Shown here in pieces: positions 25,901 through 39,900 of a DNA stretch of 64,000 nt. The translations under genes were made by a program, and so were the position numbers. The notes under the pieces were generated by a model that ran no database searches, had not been told where the DNA came from, and saw only the letters and a list, made by a program, of their open reading frames with translations. Source of the stretch: Albula goreensis (taxonomy: Eukaryota; Chordata; Actinopteri; Albuliformes; Albulidae); assembly GCA_022829145.1 (NCBI GenBank), contig CM040741.1, forward strand, positions 59,632,547-59,696,546. The letters are read 5' to 3'. Positions within the stretch are counted from its first letter, which is position 1. Each line of letters begins with the position of its first letter.

Positions 25901-28900
25901 CAAACAAACTTAATGGAGTGTAAAGCCCACTGTGAGTGCTGCCAAATGTGTGAATTATCAGGTGATATCTGAAAGGAACGAATCTTCTAGGCCAGGAGTG
26001 TCTTTTCATTCAAATACTCCACCCCCTAGAAATCCACTGCTTACATCACTTCACCATGGAGACAGAATTTCATTTGCACACTGGAATACAGATGCTGTAT
26101 CTTTCAGATGATGGCCCCTTTTGTTTTCCCACGATATGTAATCTGAAGTCTGTCCAGCAGATTTGAGCAAGCTGTTACTGATCTAGGGACTTCCTTTGTC
26201 CTTGTTCAAGAAGAGTGGCCTATGGGTGGGATGCTGGGTAATCACTGAAAATGTATGTGATTATGTAAGCCATTTGAAGCTAGTGCATTACAGAGTCCAC
26301 AAGGCTGAAACTGCTACCATGAAGCGAGCCACAAACACAGATACTATAAAATGACTACAATGTGTGATGTACAACACAATGTTTTACAATGTATTCAAAC
26401 AATATGCCCCTGCCCACAAGCCTCTGTCTACTTTCTAAGTCAGTACAATAAACTTAGGCCTTTTTGCACAGTGTCCATATTTAATTTTACAAGGAGAATC
26501 GTAAAAAGTCAAGCTCTTCATTATAAGCTTGAAAAGAGTCTACATAAAAAACACAGCCAAACACAAGTGGTGCCCAGTCTTTTACAATTAGTCATATTGA
26601 ATAATTGCACCCTATGTGAGCTGTGTACAGACTCCAGCTAAAGGGAAGCTATGGTTTCTTAGTTTCCCTAAAATAGATGATTTTGAGTTAATGTATATGA
26701 TTTAACCTTTCAACTAACATAACTAGACTTTCTAGAAAATTTCTAATACATAAATATATGCAAAGCTGTTAAATAAACCTTAGACTGATTCAAGTTATTA
26801 GACTGTTCTTCAAGTTCTGATATGAAGAGGAGAGATGAAGGAGCAGGAAACCTGATGTTTAGATTTTGTCATTGGAGAGGCCATGGAGGGTGACTTCAGT
26901 CTGGTATTGATGAAACCACTCTTGAATCTGTTTAGGATTTCATTTGGGGCTGTTGTATTGGCATATCAGACCATGCTTAAGAAATAATGTTTGCACCATA
27001 TGGTGCACATGGTTTCCTACAATGGCTTTGTATTCCTTGGCCATAATTCTACCATGAAAAGGAATAATCAACCCCAATGACTCCCACAAAATGGCTTCCC
27101 AGACCATGATACATTTACCACTGTGATTAACAGTTGGACTATCCAATGTGAGTTGAAGACTTCCTTTAGCTTTCCCCAAAAAACAAGTCTGTACATATGC
27201 ACAAAAAGAGTAAAAGGCAACTCATCAGACATTATTCACTACAACCAGCTTCCTGAAGGCTGCCCTATCATTAAGATTCATTTTGTGAAGCTCACAACTC
27301 ACAAGTTTTTATTGACACTGGGTAACACAGATTGATTTTCTGTTGTCATTTTGAGGCCTTTGTTTCATGCTTTTTAGCAGCTATCCGGTTAAGTACCTGT
27401 CTATTCCGGAAAGACAGCTTTGACTCGTGACTGCTGGTCCCCTTCCCAGTTGAAGCTTGTTTTCTTTATGGCCATTATTTTGTCTACACAGACTAGTATG
27501 ATCATCTCTCATGATCATTACTCCAATTAAATTGCTATAACATACTGAAAATTTTCAACCACATGAAACATACCTGATGCGTTGGAAGAGGGTTCTTTCA
27601 TAATAAAAATCCTTCGTACTCACATATCACCTGGAAGACTCGTCTAATCATTTATTTTCTCATCCTCTCTGGCCTTTTCCATTCTTTGCACAGTTTTGTG
27701 CAAGTGACAGAAAAAAAAACTCCATCCACCTCAATAGATTATCAGTAAGCCTAGGCTTTTCTGCTGCAATGGTTTGTCAGAGTTAAAGTCTTAATCACAT
27801 AGTGTGCAAGGCTTATTAGCGTGATTTAATGTTGTGATGAAAATTGCTTTCATCGTCCTCTGTGAAATACGCTCCAAGAGTATACGACTTCCCAATGACA
27901 AAAACCACATAGCGTGGGAAACGCTTTACTTAACTCGTGTAATTACATACAGGGCTGACAGCATGCACTTTTACATGATGTATACCATCCCTTTAATCAC
28001 CGCACTGTGTAATAGCATGCACTCCTGCTCCGCTGTGCCGAAGTACAATATGATTAACCCATAATGGCTGAGCAATAGCCAGATCGCTGGGTATTGAGTG
28101 CTCCCTGAGTTGGGAATAAACCAACTGTATGAACTTTATAACCACTGAAAATATGAGAAACCACAAATAAACAAGTTCTATTTTTTGCTTTGAAGCAATT
28201 GAGGAGTTCCAAGGAATGGATGTAGCCCTCTTAAATCATTCATTTATGATTTTACATCTGCTGCTAAAAACAATTATTCAGAAAATGTAATACAAGAAGT
28301 TACATAGTAACAGAATGTGAGGTAATTCAAGACAGACCATACAATTCAAACGAAAAAATAGCTGTCAAACTACTGCATAAACACATGAAGATGAAAAGAA
28401 TATAACATCAACTATTCTGGCAGTAAGACGGTACATTCATGAAGGATTTTTATATGAATTTTGCATGTAAATGCCAAATCCTACTTTCCAGAGGAGCCTA
28501 TTACCAGCATAAGCCAGGCCATTGGCGTTGGAAATAAACTATATTTCTATCGCTACAGACCTAACCTGCACGGCATGTGGGATTGACTTCCCTTTGGTTA
28601 GGGATGCTGGTTGCCTGACTGTGATGCAGTGGTAATGTAATGTAAATGAGTAATGTAAATGCCTGAGATGTTTGTGAGCAGTGGGCCAGCATTGAGTACA
28701 GTGACCCTAAGCGGCCAGAGCCAAGCTGCAGGGTTACACACTGTGAAGGTTCCTCACAGCGGGGGACTTAATGGGGCACAGTAATGCAGACTGGTGCATT
28801 GATAAGTGAACTGACTTGGGGAAACATCGGTGAGGCACGCCTCAGGATCAAACGGCTCGCGATGACGGGCCTAACCAATTCTGCTGTTTCAACACTGCTC

Positions 28901-30898
28901 GTGCAAAGGCTGGTCACATTGTAGACTGGATGCTTTTCCCAATTGCGTAACACATTATGCAATCTCTGACCCCTGTGGCTAAGGCAAATTTGGCTTAAAT
29001 TTAAAATTGCTGTCTTATTATGTGGAGCAGTAAAAAACACAAATGGACCATGTGTTTGTGCGGGCAGAACCAGACTCATTATACAATACTGCATTGTCTT
29101 CATGCTCTTCAAATGACTCAAGACAACAGAGGCAGTGTCCCACATGGGATTTCAGTCCCAAGACCGCTAAATCTGTGCTTCTAAAACAATTGCTAAATAT
29201 AGATTTTGCTATCATTGGTCCACATAACAGCCACATCATTATGCATGGAGATCCTTGTGTGAGACAAGGAAATCAACGTGCACGATTAAGGCAAAGGCGG
29301 AAGTCAGCTTCTTGGTTAGATTGTTAACGTCTGACATTGCACAAAATGTATGAAAAAGAGAAGGAATGAGTGAGAGGAAGGAGGGAGTATAGGAAGGGCA
29401 GAGAGGAGAGGAGAATGCAGAAGAGAGGAGCCAGGCAGAAATCAAGGGATGAGGATGTCCTAAAATATTGCCATGGCAACTTTCCTGACAAGTTCCTCAC
29501 ATTCGTTCTCCTCTGTCATATATGACAGAGCTGATTTGCAAGCAATGACCCACAAGCCATAACCCCAAACCAAAGCTAATAACAGTAATTATCCTGCCAA
29601 CTCACCCTCTCTCTAGCAATACCTGTCTGACCAGCCAGGGAGCAGCATTACCTCAAAAACAAACCCAATGTCTGTCCTCAGCCCTTACGCCACGCATATT
29701 TTCAAACTAGTAAATACAGTAAAAAACTACTTCAATAACACTGAAACACAGTGAACCATATGACTGCTGACTTTACACTTAAATGCCCAAATGTTTTTTT
29801 TCCTCTTTTCAAAGACAATTAAATTCACCATTTGATATCTTGGTGTACAAACAAAGCATCTTCAGTCACTTTTCATATCTTTTGACCCAATACACCATAC
29901 AAAGAAAAATCAATTAGCAAGCAAGATTAAAATGAAAAACTTCAGCCTATTTGCCAGAATCATCAATGGAACACTCCTTTAAACATGTTACCATAGCTGG
30001 AAAAGCCTTTCAAAGAGCAGTTTAAGTAATAAAATGGAATTGACAGAAAACATGCCGGCATTACGAAGCAATTTATAAAGGCCAACATGGCGCCTCAGTG
30101 TCTGTTCAGAGACGTTCTGACTTGTCAGTGTGAGACAGGACTGGACACAGAGTTCCACCTACTGTTCAACAGCCAGAGGAGCAAGGTCTCTCAAACTGAG
30201 AACCCAAAACAACTGGGAAAATAGCAGCACTGGCCAGAATCCTCTAATCCTGTTACACAGTTTCAGTAAGAATAATTAAATATAGACTGTTTGCGTGTTG
30301 GACTTGCTTTATACTTTTCTAGTTCCTCATTATGCCTAATCTTATTTAAACCCTTGTTTGAGCCCCAGAGCATTTGTCTGACGGATCTGAATGCTATGGG
30401 TATCTGTCAGATACATCAAAAAGAAATTTGTCAATGAGTATATGATAAATTAAAAGAGGCCAACATACGGTGGTATACTTAGCTATCATGTCTCATGCCT
30501 CTTATCAAAATATCCTGAATCTCTCTCCTTAAAGTGTAGGCCATGCAGAAAGGCACAGCAGAGGGTCCAGCCTGCCCACAGCCATTTCCACACGAGCAGA
30601 TGAGAAACTGCAAATCTCAGATTGATCCTAATTGAATTACACACATGAGTAAGCCATTCGAAGTGCCACACAGATGAATGAGTGAGAAAATGTTTCACTA
30701 TCAGCCCTATTCTGCCGGTTAGGCCACTTGGAGGTAGCAGTGGGATGACAGATGGTAGTGGAAGCCAGCTGTGGACCACAATTACAATTCAACAGCATCA
30801 TCAATTCTTCCTCTCTGTTCTGTTGAGTATACCTTTCACAATACATTGTATTCACTGTAAAATACAATGTATTGTATAAAATATGTAAAATGGAAATG

Positions 30899-30930
<32 letters not shown>

Positions 30931-33900
30931 ATGTAGTAGTAGTAGCAGTAGTAGTAGTATTAGTTCTAGTTGTAGTAGTAGTATAGTACAGCTGTAGTAG
31001 TATTACAAACATTATTATAATTAATACTTTCTGATCATTATACATTTGCACTTAATTATTGTTGTAATTAATATACAGAGGTTAGTCACTTGTAATATAT
31101 AGGTGCCAGGTGCAGATGCTGAGGAGTAAAAGATATCACTGTGTTAGACGGTTACTACCCATTTTTCACTAGGCCCCCATTTTGCTGGCTACATCCGAGT
31201 TTTCTGAGTTACAAATGATTCAGAAAGAGCAATGGGTTTAAAATGTTTTCCTTATGATTACATTATGAACATCAGAGTCCACAGCGTTGCACAGAAAATA
31301 TGTGTCTATATCAAATAAAAATCTTACCAGAGTGAGACGGTGTAGCTTCTTCCTCTTCTTCATCCAGGGAAAGCACGAGCTGTTCTTCAAAAACCTGGGA
31401 CAGAGGGGCGTGGTCACATTTGACAGTACAGGACGTCACAGAGGGAGAAACCTAACTACAAAACATACAAATTCACACATGCACACAGACACACACACAC
31501 ATAAACAAACATCTACACAGACACACACGCACACACACACAAACACACACACACAAGCAGACACACACCAGCACATGCACACACACAAACACACACACAC
31601 ACACACACACTGAAAACCACATGTGCACGCACGCACGCACACACACACACACACACACACCCAAGACAGATGCACACAAACACACACGCACTCACCTAGA
31701 CAGACACACACAAACACACACACACAAAGTAATAGCACCTCTTACAGCAATAAATGAGAGTGGTGTGAAGTGAGGGTGTAGTAGTCCATTAGCAGAGCAC
31801 CTGCTTCTCAGAAAACCTTTTCCTGAGAACACATTGTTGCCCAGCTCAACAATCAACAGAGGCACCAGTTCATGGCATAAGTGCTGATGGCTAATGACTG
31901 CATCTATAAGCAATGTCAGTTCAAACACTATCTTTTCATTTAACAGAACTGGACCAAAACAAAGGTTACATTTCCTAACATGGATTCAGTTCTCACAATA
32001 GTGAACTGAAGGTAGAAACAGGAAAGTCAACCAGGTCTTTGCTAATTTCAAAGCAGTTGTAGTCATGAATTTATTCAAATCAAAATGCTGATGCCACTTA
32101 GTCATGAAAAGTGACAGTCAGGTGAGGTCCCAGCTTATACACAACAGCAGTACACTGACAGTGTGTCCATACCAGTGCTCTGCATGCTCACTAATTTCTG
32201 TTCTCTTCTCAATTGTATATAAAATATTATTTGATATATTTTCATTTATAGTAATCACTGAAATACATATTTTGATAATAAATAAAAGTATTAAAATGGT
32301 TTGTTGAAAGATGTTAATTTTTGCTCATTTTGAAATTGCCTTAGCTATCCTTCTTATATTATTTAACCTGTTCCGCTTCATATCTGGTCCCATTCAGGTT
32401 AGTTATGTGGAAGTACAATGTATTATAGAATTTAATAAGAATATGTTTAAAAGCTATATATTACAAATACCTTAATGGTTATTTGTATATTTGCTCATAT
32501 ATTGTGAGAGATTTCAAAATATGTTTTGGTATATTTCAATGTCTTTCATTACCCTCAGGAAATAGAGAGTAGAATGCTTCACTACACCATTTGGTGGGGG
32601 TATTAGTGTTCTGGCTTTGGTCTTTTTTCAGGATCAGTACCATTTCTGCTGAAACACCGGCAACATCCTCAGGTTCTTGGGTCAGAATTTGATTCCTCAA
32701 GTCAAGAGTCGGGCACTATTTAGCAGAACATAAACTCAACACCCAAAACCTCACCAGTGATTATCAGTGGCAACGTATTCCAGGAAGCATACTCAATCTG
32801 CTGAATCATCAATCATTTCAGTTTGTAAATAGCAGTTAGCTGGCTGGGCCAGGAAGCCCGAAGAGAGCAGACGTTTCACTACTCAAATGCCTGAGTGAAA
32901 TGAAAGTGAAATGTATTTTTTCAAAATTAGTTTTGTTATATATACAAGCACCATGGATTTGGAATAATGCCCACTGTTGTTGTAATCTTTCTGTAACACT
33001 AAGATAAGTCCAAAAATAAAATTCTGTTTTGACATTCTCTATAACAGGTGAAAGAAAATTTACTAGCACCAGACAAAAGCTAACTTGTTATATCTTTGCC
33101 CAAAGATGAATGGATTGTGAAAGATTAAGTGCTACAATTGCTGCAGCTGTGGCAATGAACTGGCTCTACAGCAGGTCACAGTTTTTTAACAAAGGTGGTC
33201 GTACTTACACTATCTACCAGCGCAGGATTCCCTCCACAGAGGTTTGGGAAAAAAATCTGCAAGGAGAGAGGAGTGAAAGTTCATGAGTACACATTGCAAA
33301 CCAATCACTGGCACATCACCTCATTCAGCAGGCTGGTCTGAAAGAGTTGCAATGCACGTTGTCTATGCTGGCAAAAGCTTACTACATGCAGTGTTACTCC
33401 ACTGCACTCCTTGGCAGGCTGCCGGCCCCTAGCCTTTGTGACCTCACAACAAGGGCCCCTCAGTGGTGGTATAAACCAGTCATCACCCCTAGAACAGCCA
33501 ATCACCTTCTGAATAGTCACCTCTTCCAACTGTGCTGGGTTCATCCAAACTGACATTCAAACTGAATTGTGCAGCTGAATCAACACTATTCTACAATTTG
33601 TCAAGTGGCTCATTAATGCAGTTATTTAGCTGTGATTTCGAAAATTGCTCAGTAGTTTACCCTGGCTGTACTTAAAATATTATGAATTGTGTTGTATAGC
33701 AAAAATTTCAGAGCAGACGTCCTGGTCTAGGAACATGTTAATAACTAATTCAGCTGTAATTCAGTTCAAATTAATGGCTTTCAGGACATGATACAAAAAT
33801 ACTAACCTCTTTTCCCTGGCAATATACAGAGAAAGCAGATTTAAATCAAGGATATAATTTTTCAATATCAAGGGTAATATTCCAATCCACAAACACTGTA

Positions 33901-36900
33901 TAACATGCTAAATGATACAAACACTGAGTCAAAGCAGACGCTCTTCAAAGCCTTTCCTGTCATGTGTATGATGTCCTCAGTAACAGTAACACAAGCCATT
34001 TACCCCTCGGTGTCCAAATTACAAAAAAATGGTGAGTTGAATTATTTTCTGCTAAGTGAGAACTCAGAAGACACAGAAGACATGGTATCGACTTACCGCA
34101 GCCCCCAACAACCCAGCTAATGGGGCCTGCAATCACGCCTCTGGTCACTATGGTTACCTGCCACAGGAACAGGGATCTGCGACAGAGGGAGGCGACTGCA
34201 TCTTTGTGTGGCGCTACCGCTGAGATACTGAGCTCTGGCCCACCCAGGAGAGAGGCTGAATGTGTTTTTTTTCCCCCCTCCTCCGCTTTGAGACGACAGG
34301 GAAAGGGCTACTGAGATTTCACAAAGGTCTGTTTGTGTGCTCCATATAATGTAATAAACAAATCAATTCAATGCCCAATCTGCCAGATTCCTTAGCTCAC
34401 ACAGAGGGGACGGGGTTTATGTGCCATGAGGGCCAATCACCACAGGCTGTATCGATAATGTACATACAGTCAGAGGTGGGGTTTAGGTGGGGGGTTCCTA
34501 CTTTCAGCGAGGAACGATTAGTGAATCAGACATCAAAATCAGACTACCATGACGTACAGGACAGCACAGCAGTGTCCTGGCCTCAATAACAATGGTTCAT
34601 TTTTACAGCAAAGACTGATTTTCTGCATAGGGGAAAAAGTCCTACTTTGCTTCATTGCAATTATATGCTGACAGTCACAATTACTTCTATTACAGTTATT
34701 ACAATCATATGATTTCAAATACCTCTTTATAAATAGCTCTTGCTCTTAAAGGTTCTGTGTAAAAGCTATCCATATGAACTTCTAGCAGCAATCACAAGGG
34801 CTGTGTGGTAAATTTAATAAACACAAGTACTTCAACTTAATCATGCTGACTGAAATGCCCATGGTCTTTTGATTCATTATGTTGTGATAATGTCATTCGA
34901 GAGGGACCTATGACAGGCAAAGTCAATTATGTTTTCATAAATGTTTTTGCTATGCTTATGGATGTGTCATAAAACTGGCCTCATGTAGTGCTTATGTAGA
35001 ACCCTTCATGAAAAATGTTTAAAAAGCTGTTTTGAATAGGAATGATAAAACTATGCTTTTAAAAGCATCTGTATAAACTCTCCTTCCAGGAAAATCAATG
35101 TAAACTAATATGAGAAATATGGGCACCATTACACATAAAAATTTGTATGTGAGCAGTATCCGTTTTGTAAATGAATTAAAGAGATATGTTTTAAAAGCAT
35201 CTGTGTAAACTCTCTTTCCTTGAAAATGCTGTCTAAACATAAGACAGAAATATGGGCACTTGCTATCTCCAATGCCAGAAACATACATAGCAGTAGAATG
35301 TAGTGGCCAGTATATTTTTTTTATCTTCGCTTTGTTAGGTGAAGTCACAAGGGCAGTTTTCCAGGTTCAGACACAGACAACACTTCAGCTCTACTGTTTA
35401 CCCAAGGAGGCATCCAGACAAATGAGGCAGGGTTTTTTTTCTGGAAAACAGCTAGCAAAACATTCCTGAGACACTGCGCATTGGGAGATTTTCTGCCAGC
35501 CAGAACCTCGGAGGCCCTGGCCAAGCCAAACAAGACGTGATTGTATTGTTTTATTGCAGCCCCCTTATATTTTTCATAATTTAATATTTGTGGAGGGCTT
35601 GAAAATTATGCCTAACTTTGCCAAAGGAATCTGAGAAAAATAGGGTCCTGCCACTCTCCTTGAATTCAGCTTGAACCCATTCAGACTATGTCACTCAAAT
35701 TCATAGCTCATGCTCAAACCCAAGAAACCTGATAAGCTGTAATTCGGCCATTAACATCAAGTGCATGGAGCAGAGAATGCATATATAGAGCCGATTAATA
35801 CCGTCCACAATGTCGGCTTAAGCTTTCAGCTCTTCCTATTGGCTTAAAATTTTCCTTGCCTTTGAAAAAATTGTGCCTTTCCATACAAACAACAGGAAGG
35901 ATTGACACAAACCATTGTCAGTCTAAAGAGGATCCTTTGGTAGCTCTTACACCGCGCTGCCCTAACAGACGATCATGGAAACAGGAAATGTGTCATGACT
36001 TTCAGACATGCCAAAACAGCAGTAAATATGTACGTGGTCTGTTTGTCCCTAAATCAAAGACAGAGAGCCTGTGATGTCCCACATAGATAGCGGTCGACCT
36101 TACAGCCTGTGTGAAAACAACAAACAGACCGTACGCTTCAGCGAGGACACGGTGAGCTCAGTGATTTCACTGTCAGGTGCTAAGGAAATGACTAATATAT
36201 TGTCATTCCCACAATGGGCAGCAGAGGGACAAACCAAAAGATCCCTTTCAGTTAACCTAAATTCCACATTGTTACAGAATGGATGTAATAACACTGAACA
36301 GCAATGGTGATGTCATATTTATGAAAATTCAACCAAGAGTTGACATGAAAAAACAAGTAAGAAAATATAGCAGATATACCAGACTCGTGTTTTTTTTACA
36401 AGTGTATGTGATGCAGGCTCAAACAATGTAAGCCTTGGCCAGTGTTTGTTTTCTTAACCTTGTAAAGCTGGGCCGATGTCAAGCTCTACACAGAGTTTCC
36501 ACAAGAGCAAGTTTTTCAGTCCATTTAAAATGATGAGAGACTCTGCTCTTATTGGTGCCATCTCTCCACATGCTTCAGGAGAGGTTTGTTCTCAGCCGCA
36601 CTGATTGTTTGATGGTTTTACAAACACATGGGCTGATTTGGAAGTTAAGGCTCCCATTGCTGGGCTGCAGATGAAAGGCCCAGTCCAGCCAAATGTAAGT
36701 CCTGATTGCTCTTGATGACATATGACATACAAAATACAACCAAATAGTTGAAGTATTTCACTTTCTCAGTAACCAAAACAAAGGAATGGCTACATCACAT
36801 CTGTAATATACTGTATGTAAAAACATACATACATGCTATGCATGAAACTTTTAGGAGAATGTCAGAAAATTAATGTTTATAGTCTATCAAAATTTGTCAC

Positions 36901-39900
36901 ATTCATTACATTTACCATTTCAATTATATATAGCTAAAAACATTAGGATGAGCCAAGCACTTTAGCTTTAGCCATGCATGCAAGCTCAATTGATAGGCCA
37001 GCAGCCATATGCATTTAAGAGAAGAATATATATGTCTGGTCTAGTTCTGAAGTCAAGGTTTATGTTTTCAGCAATGAACATGACAATCGCATATTCAGAA
37101 CTTGAAAAAACTGGGGAAAACACATATAAAAACCAACCTTTGTTTGTATCTCCTTCACTGTCTTCTCTTCCATACTGATTTTTCAGACTGTTTCCTTTAA
37201 GTGCTTTTATCTAGAAAAGACATTTAAAGAAAAATGCATTCATGAAATAGTTCATACTAAAATAAGACATGGTTTGAATCTGCAACAGACTATTGCTTGA
37301 GGAGTGAATTGTTTAAACTTAAGTTACATTTGAGTTTTTACACACTGATGAAGGCATTAAAGTCAACCTAATCCAGCACCACACTACATATTGAAATATG
37401 TATGTGATGCAACTTCTGTCAGAAAAAAAATGATCAATAATGATTATAGCCTAAAGTTTTGGAAGTGATAAATATTCTACATCAAAGCTATAGTATCTAT
37501 CTTGTGATAGCAGCTAAATATAAAATAATGTGATAGACCTTTAAAGTCCCAGCAGTATTTGTTTAACCAAATTTAGATTCTTTAAATTCAATTAGAAAAT
37601 GTAAGGACGTATATGCCATTACACATGTGTTTTTGTCACAATATGCAGCTTGCACATTGGCCATTTTCAAGCTGAAAACCCACACTAAATCCAATGCAAG
37701 TGGATATTTACAAAAAATAATTTATTAACAACAGCAAACAAAACTTACTGCAGTTCAATGTTTTGGACTTAGAAAGCTGCACAGTTTGTTTGTGTTATGT
37801 TGGACCCAATGCTCACCTCTCTCAGCAAGCCATCATTCCTTAAGTGTTTCCTTAAGAGCAGAATATTGGCCTCCTGGTTCTGGTCCGAGGTCCGCTGGAC
37901 TGTTAGCGTCAGGGTCTCTGTGTGGTGGCAGAACTGCAGCGAGCTGGAGCCTTCAGCCCAAACTTGGGACATCAAAGACTGGGTAGGGACTGAAGGATCA
38001 GAAGGGCTGTAAAATGAACCAGAGGAAAGCCATTTTGGGATTCTGTGGCCAGGATAATGACGATGTGTTGATATAAAATCAAACACAGAAAGGCCTTGAA
38101 ATATTTTTGAGATTACAAGAAATAAATTATTTACTGTGTGCAAAATATTGATTATACCCAAAAAATTGAGTACAAATATATGTAACAAAATAATATATCT
38201 ATATCAAAATATAAGTAATATTATGATCTTCAGTAAAAAAAAAAACATGAAAAATTTAAAAATGACTCCATTGCAAGGATTAAAAAACAAATATATAAGT
38301 ATGCCTCATATGATACAGTTAAAACTACATCTAAATGTGCCGCACAGGTTCAAACATACAACTGTGGCATGAAGTATCAGATTTACTTTCAATTTAATGA
38401 CACATCCAGCAGACAATTTAATTAGTTGTAACACTACAGCAGCATATGAAAAAAGCAATTATTTCCTTCAGATTATTATCAGTATCTCTATTTCTACTTC
38501 ATTAGTCCAGTGCAAGATAAACATCTCTTACACTACAGACGATTATCCAAAATGCTCTTATTTGTTGGATACGTTCACTGGTTTCTTTATTGCCTCATAA
38601 TTCAAATTAAAATGACTTCTTCCTCTTTGGAACAATAGAGCACTCTCTCTCTTTTTCAAAACATGAGCTTGGTGCGATCGTCATTTGCATGTTTCCTTTG
38701 AAAATATTGTGCGGTTGTGAGTATGTGACCTCTGTTCCTCCTCTCAGTTTCAAGAGCCATTGTGATATCTCCAGACAAGCCTAATGGCCACTTTCCAACC
38801 TTTCCCCTTTTTTAAAAAACATTGCAGTTTCTAATGAGTTGTTCAATTTACAGAATATATCATTGTACAAGTACGACAGTATTCTTGGTTCCTTGTGGTT
38901 CGAACAGCAAGCTTTGATTTTGCTTCCTCCGCGACCTTGGTCGTCATGGTTGCACTATGATGGCATACTGTTGCCTTGGAAGTCTCAAGTCCTTTTTTTT
39001 AAATCAGGTTTGCAATGGCCTGTCAAAACACATGCTGTGGCTCAACTGGATGAAAACAAATATATCTGATATCTCTGTGAACAGCTGCAAGGATCCAAAC
39101 CTTCTGGTTGTTTTTGCTTGGTTTCAGAGCAGTGGACAACAACACTGAATTATTCTGGCACTGTTTTCTTTCAAATGCTGAGCCCAAAGACTGTTGGAAT
39201 ACTCATTTTTATGAGTATCTACATGTACTTTTATAAGTATCAACAAAAAGTTAATCTGGTTGAAACTAACAATTCAGGAAATGACTTGAAATTCAGTCAA
39301 TTAGTTGAAAAATCCTGATAAATTATTGTAGGGATTTTTCAACTAATTGACTGCATTTCAAGTCATTTCCTGAATTGGTGGAACTGAAAATGCAGTAACT
39401 CCAACATTTATCAGCAGTTTCATTAGTGAGAAAATCCATACTTCCATATAATTATGAAGCAGGATTAAGGCTGGATATCCCTGCACTCTTTTTGAGAGCC
39501 GGACAGGCAGAAATTCAGGCATTAGGGCCTAATCAAAGCATTTTTAGTCACCTAATGCAGAAAAGATGCATGATTAGACCTTTATAAATGTGTTTGTAAA
39601 AGACAAGCATGACAAAAGAATAAACACTTGGAAAACACCCTAAATAGAACATTAAGTAGAGGTTTTTACAGTGTAAAGTGCATAATCAAGTAATTAGACT
39701 GACATGTTATACAGTCTGATGGAGGCTAGAATAAAAGAGTTCACTTGCCTCTCCATCTTAATTTCATGCTGAAGGAAGCAGTGGCTTCCCCTCTTGCTAT
39801 ATCTGAAGAGAGGTTCTGATATTTGAATTTCAAATTATTTTTAGACAAAAACCAGAGAAGGCATTTTGTCTCCAAGCAACATAGATACTAGCTTATTTCA

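Larger units (their letters stand above)
19729..31327. other. arhgef28: upper part of the 19-kb intron
   Basis: Apart from the CpG-rich block, this stretch holds a CCCT run, a Tc1-like relic at about 26900-27450, a complex block at about 27830-28120, ATT and TAG trinucleotide runs near 30.9 kb and no exon I can support. Confidence 0.5.

Noticed and set aside
31436-31738. Open frames of VCVCVC / THTHTH type over CA repeats (also at 14.2, 19.9, 49.8 and 50.6 kb)
   Set aside because: Translations of dinucleotide repeats; not genes.
33305-33556. Open frames on both strands around 33.3-33.55 kb
   Set aside because: No family match and no splice support; probably noncoding sequence, possibly an old repeat.
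34090-34190. Exon-like stretch with acceptor gtcgcag and donor gtaagt
   Set aside because: Two frames stop, and the third ([10 protein letters not shown]...) neither fits the phase of its neighbours nor resembles the family. The exon at 36130-36179 fits better.
36071-36310. Plus-strand 79-codon frame over exon 7
   Set aside because: Antisense shadow of the minus-strand exon; no splice sites on the plus strand.
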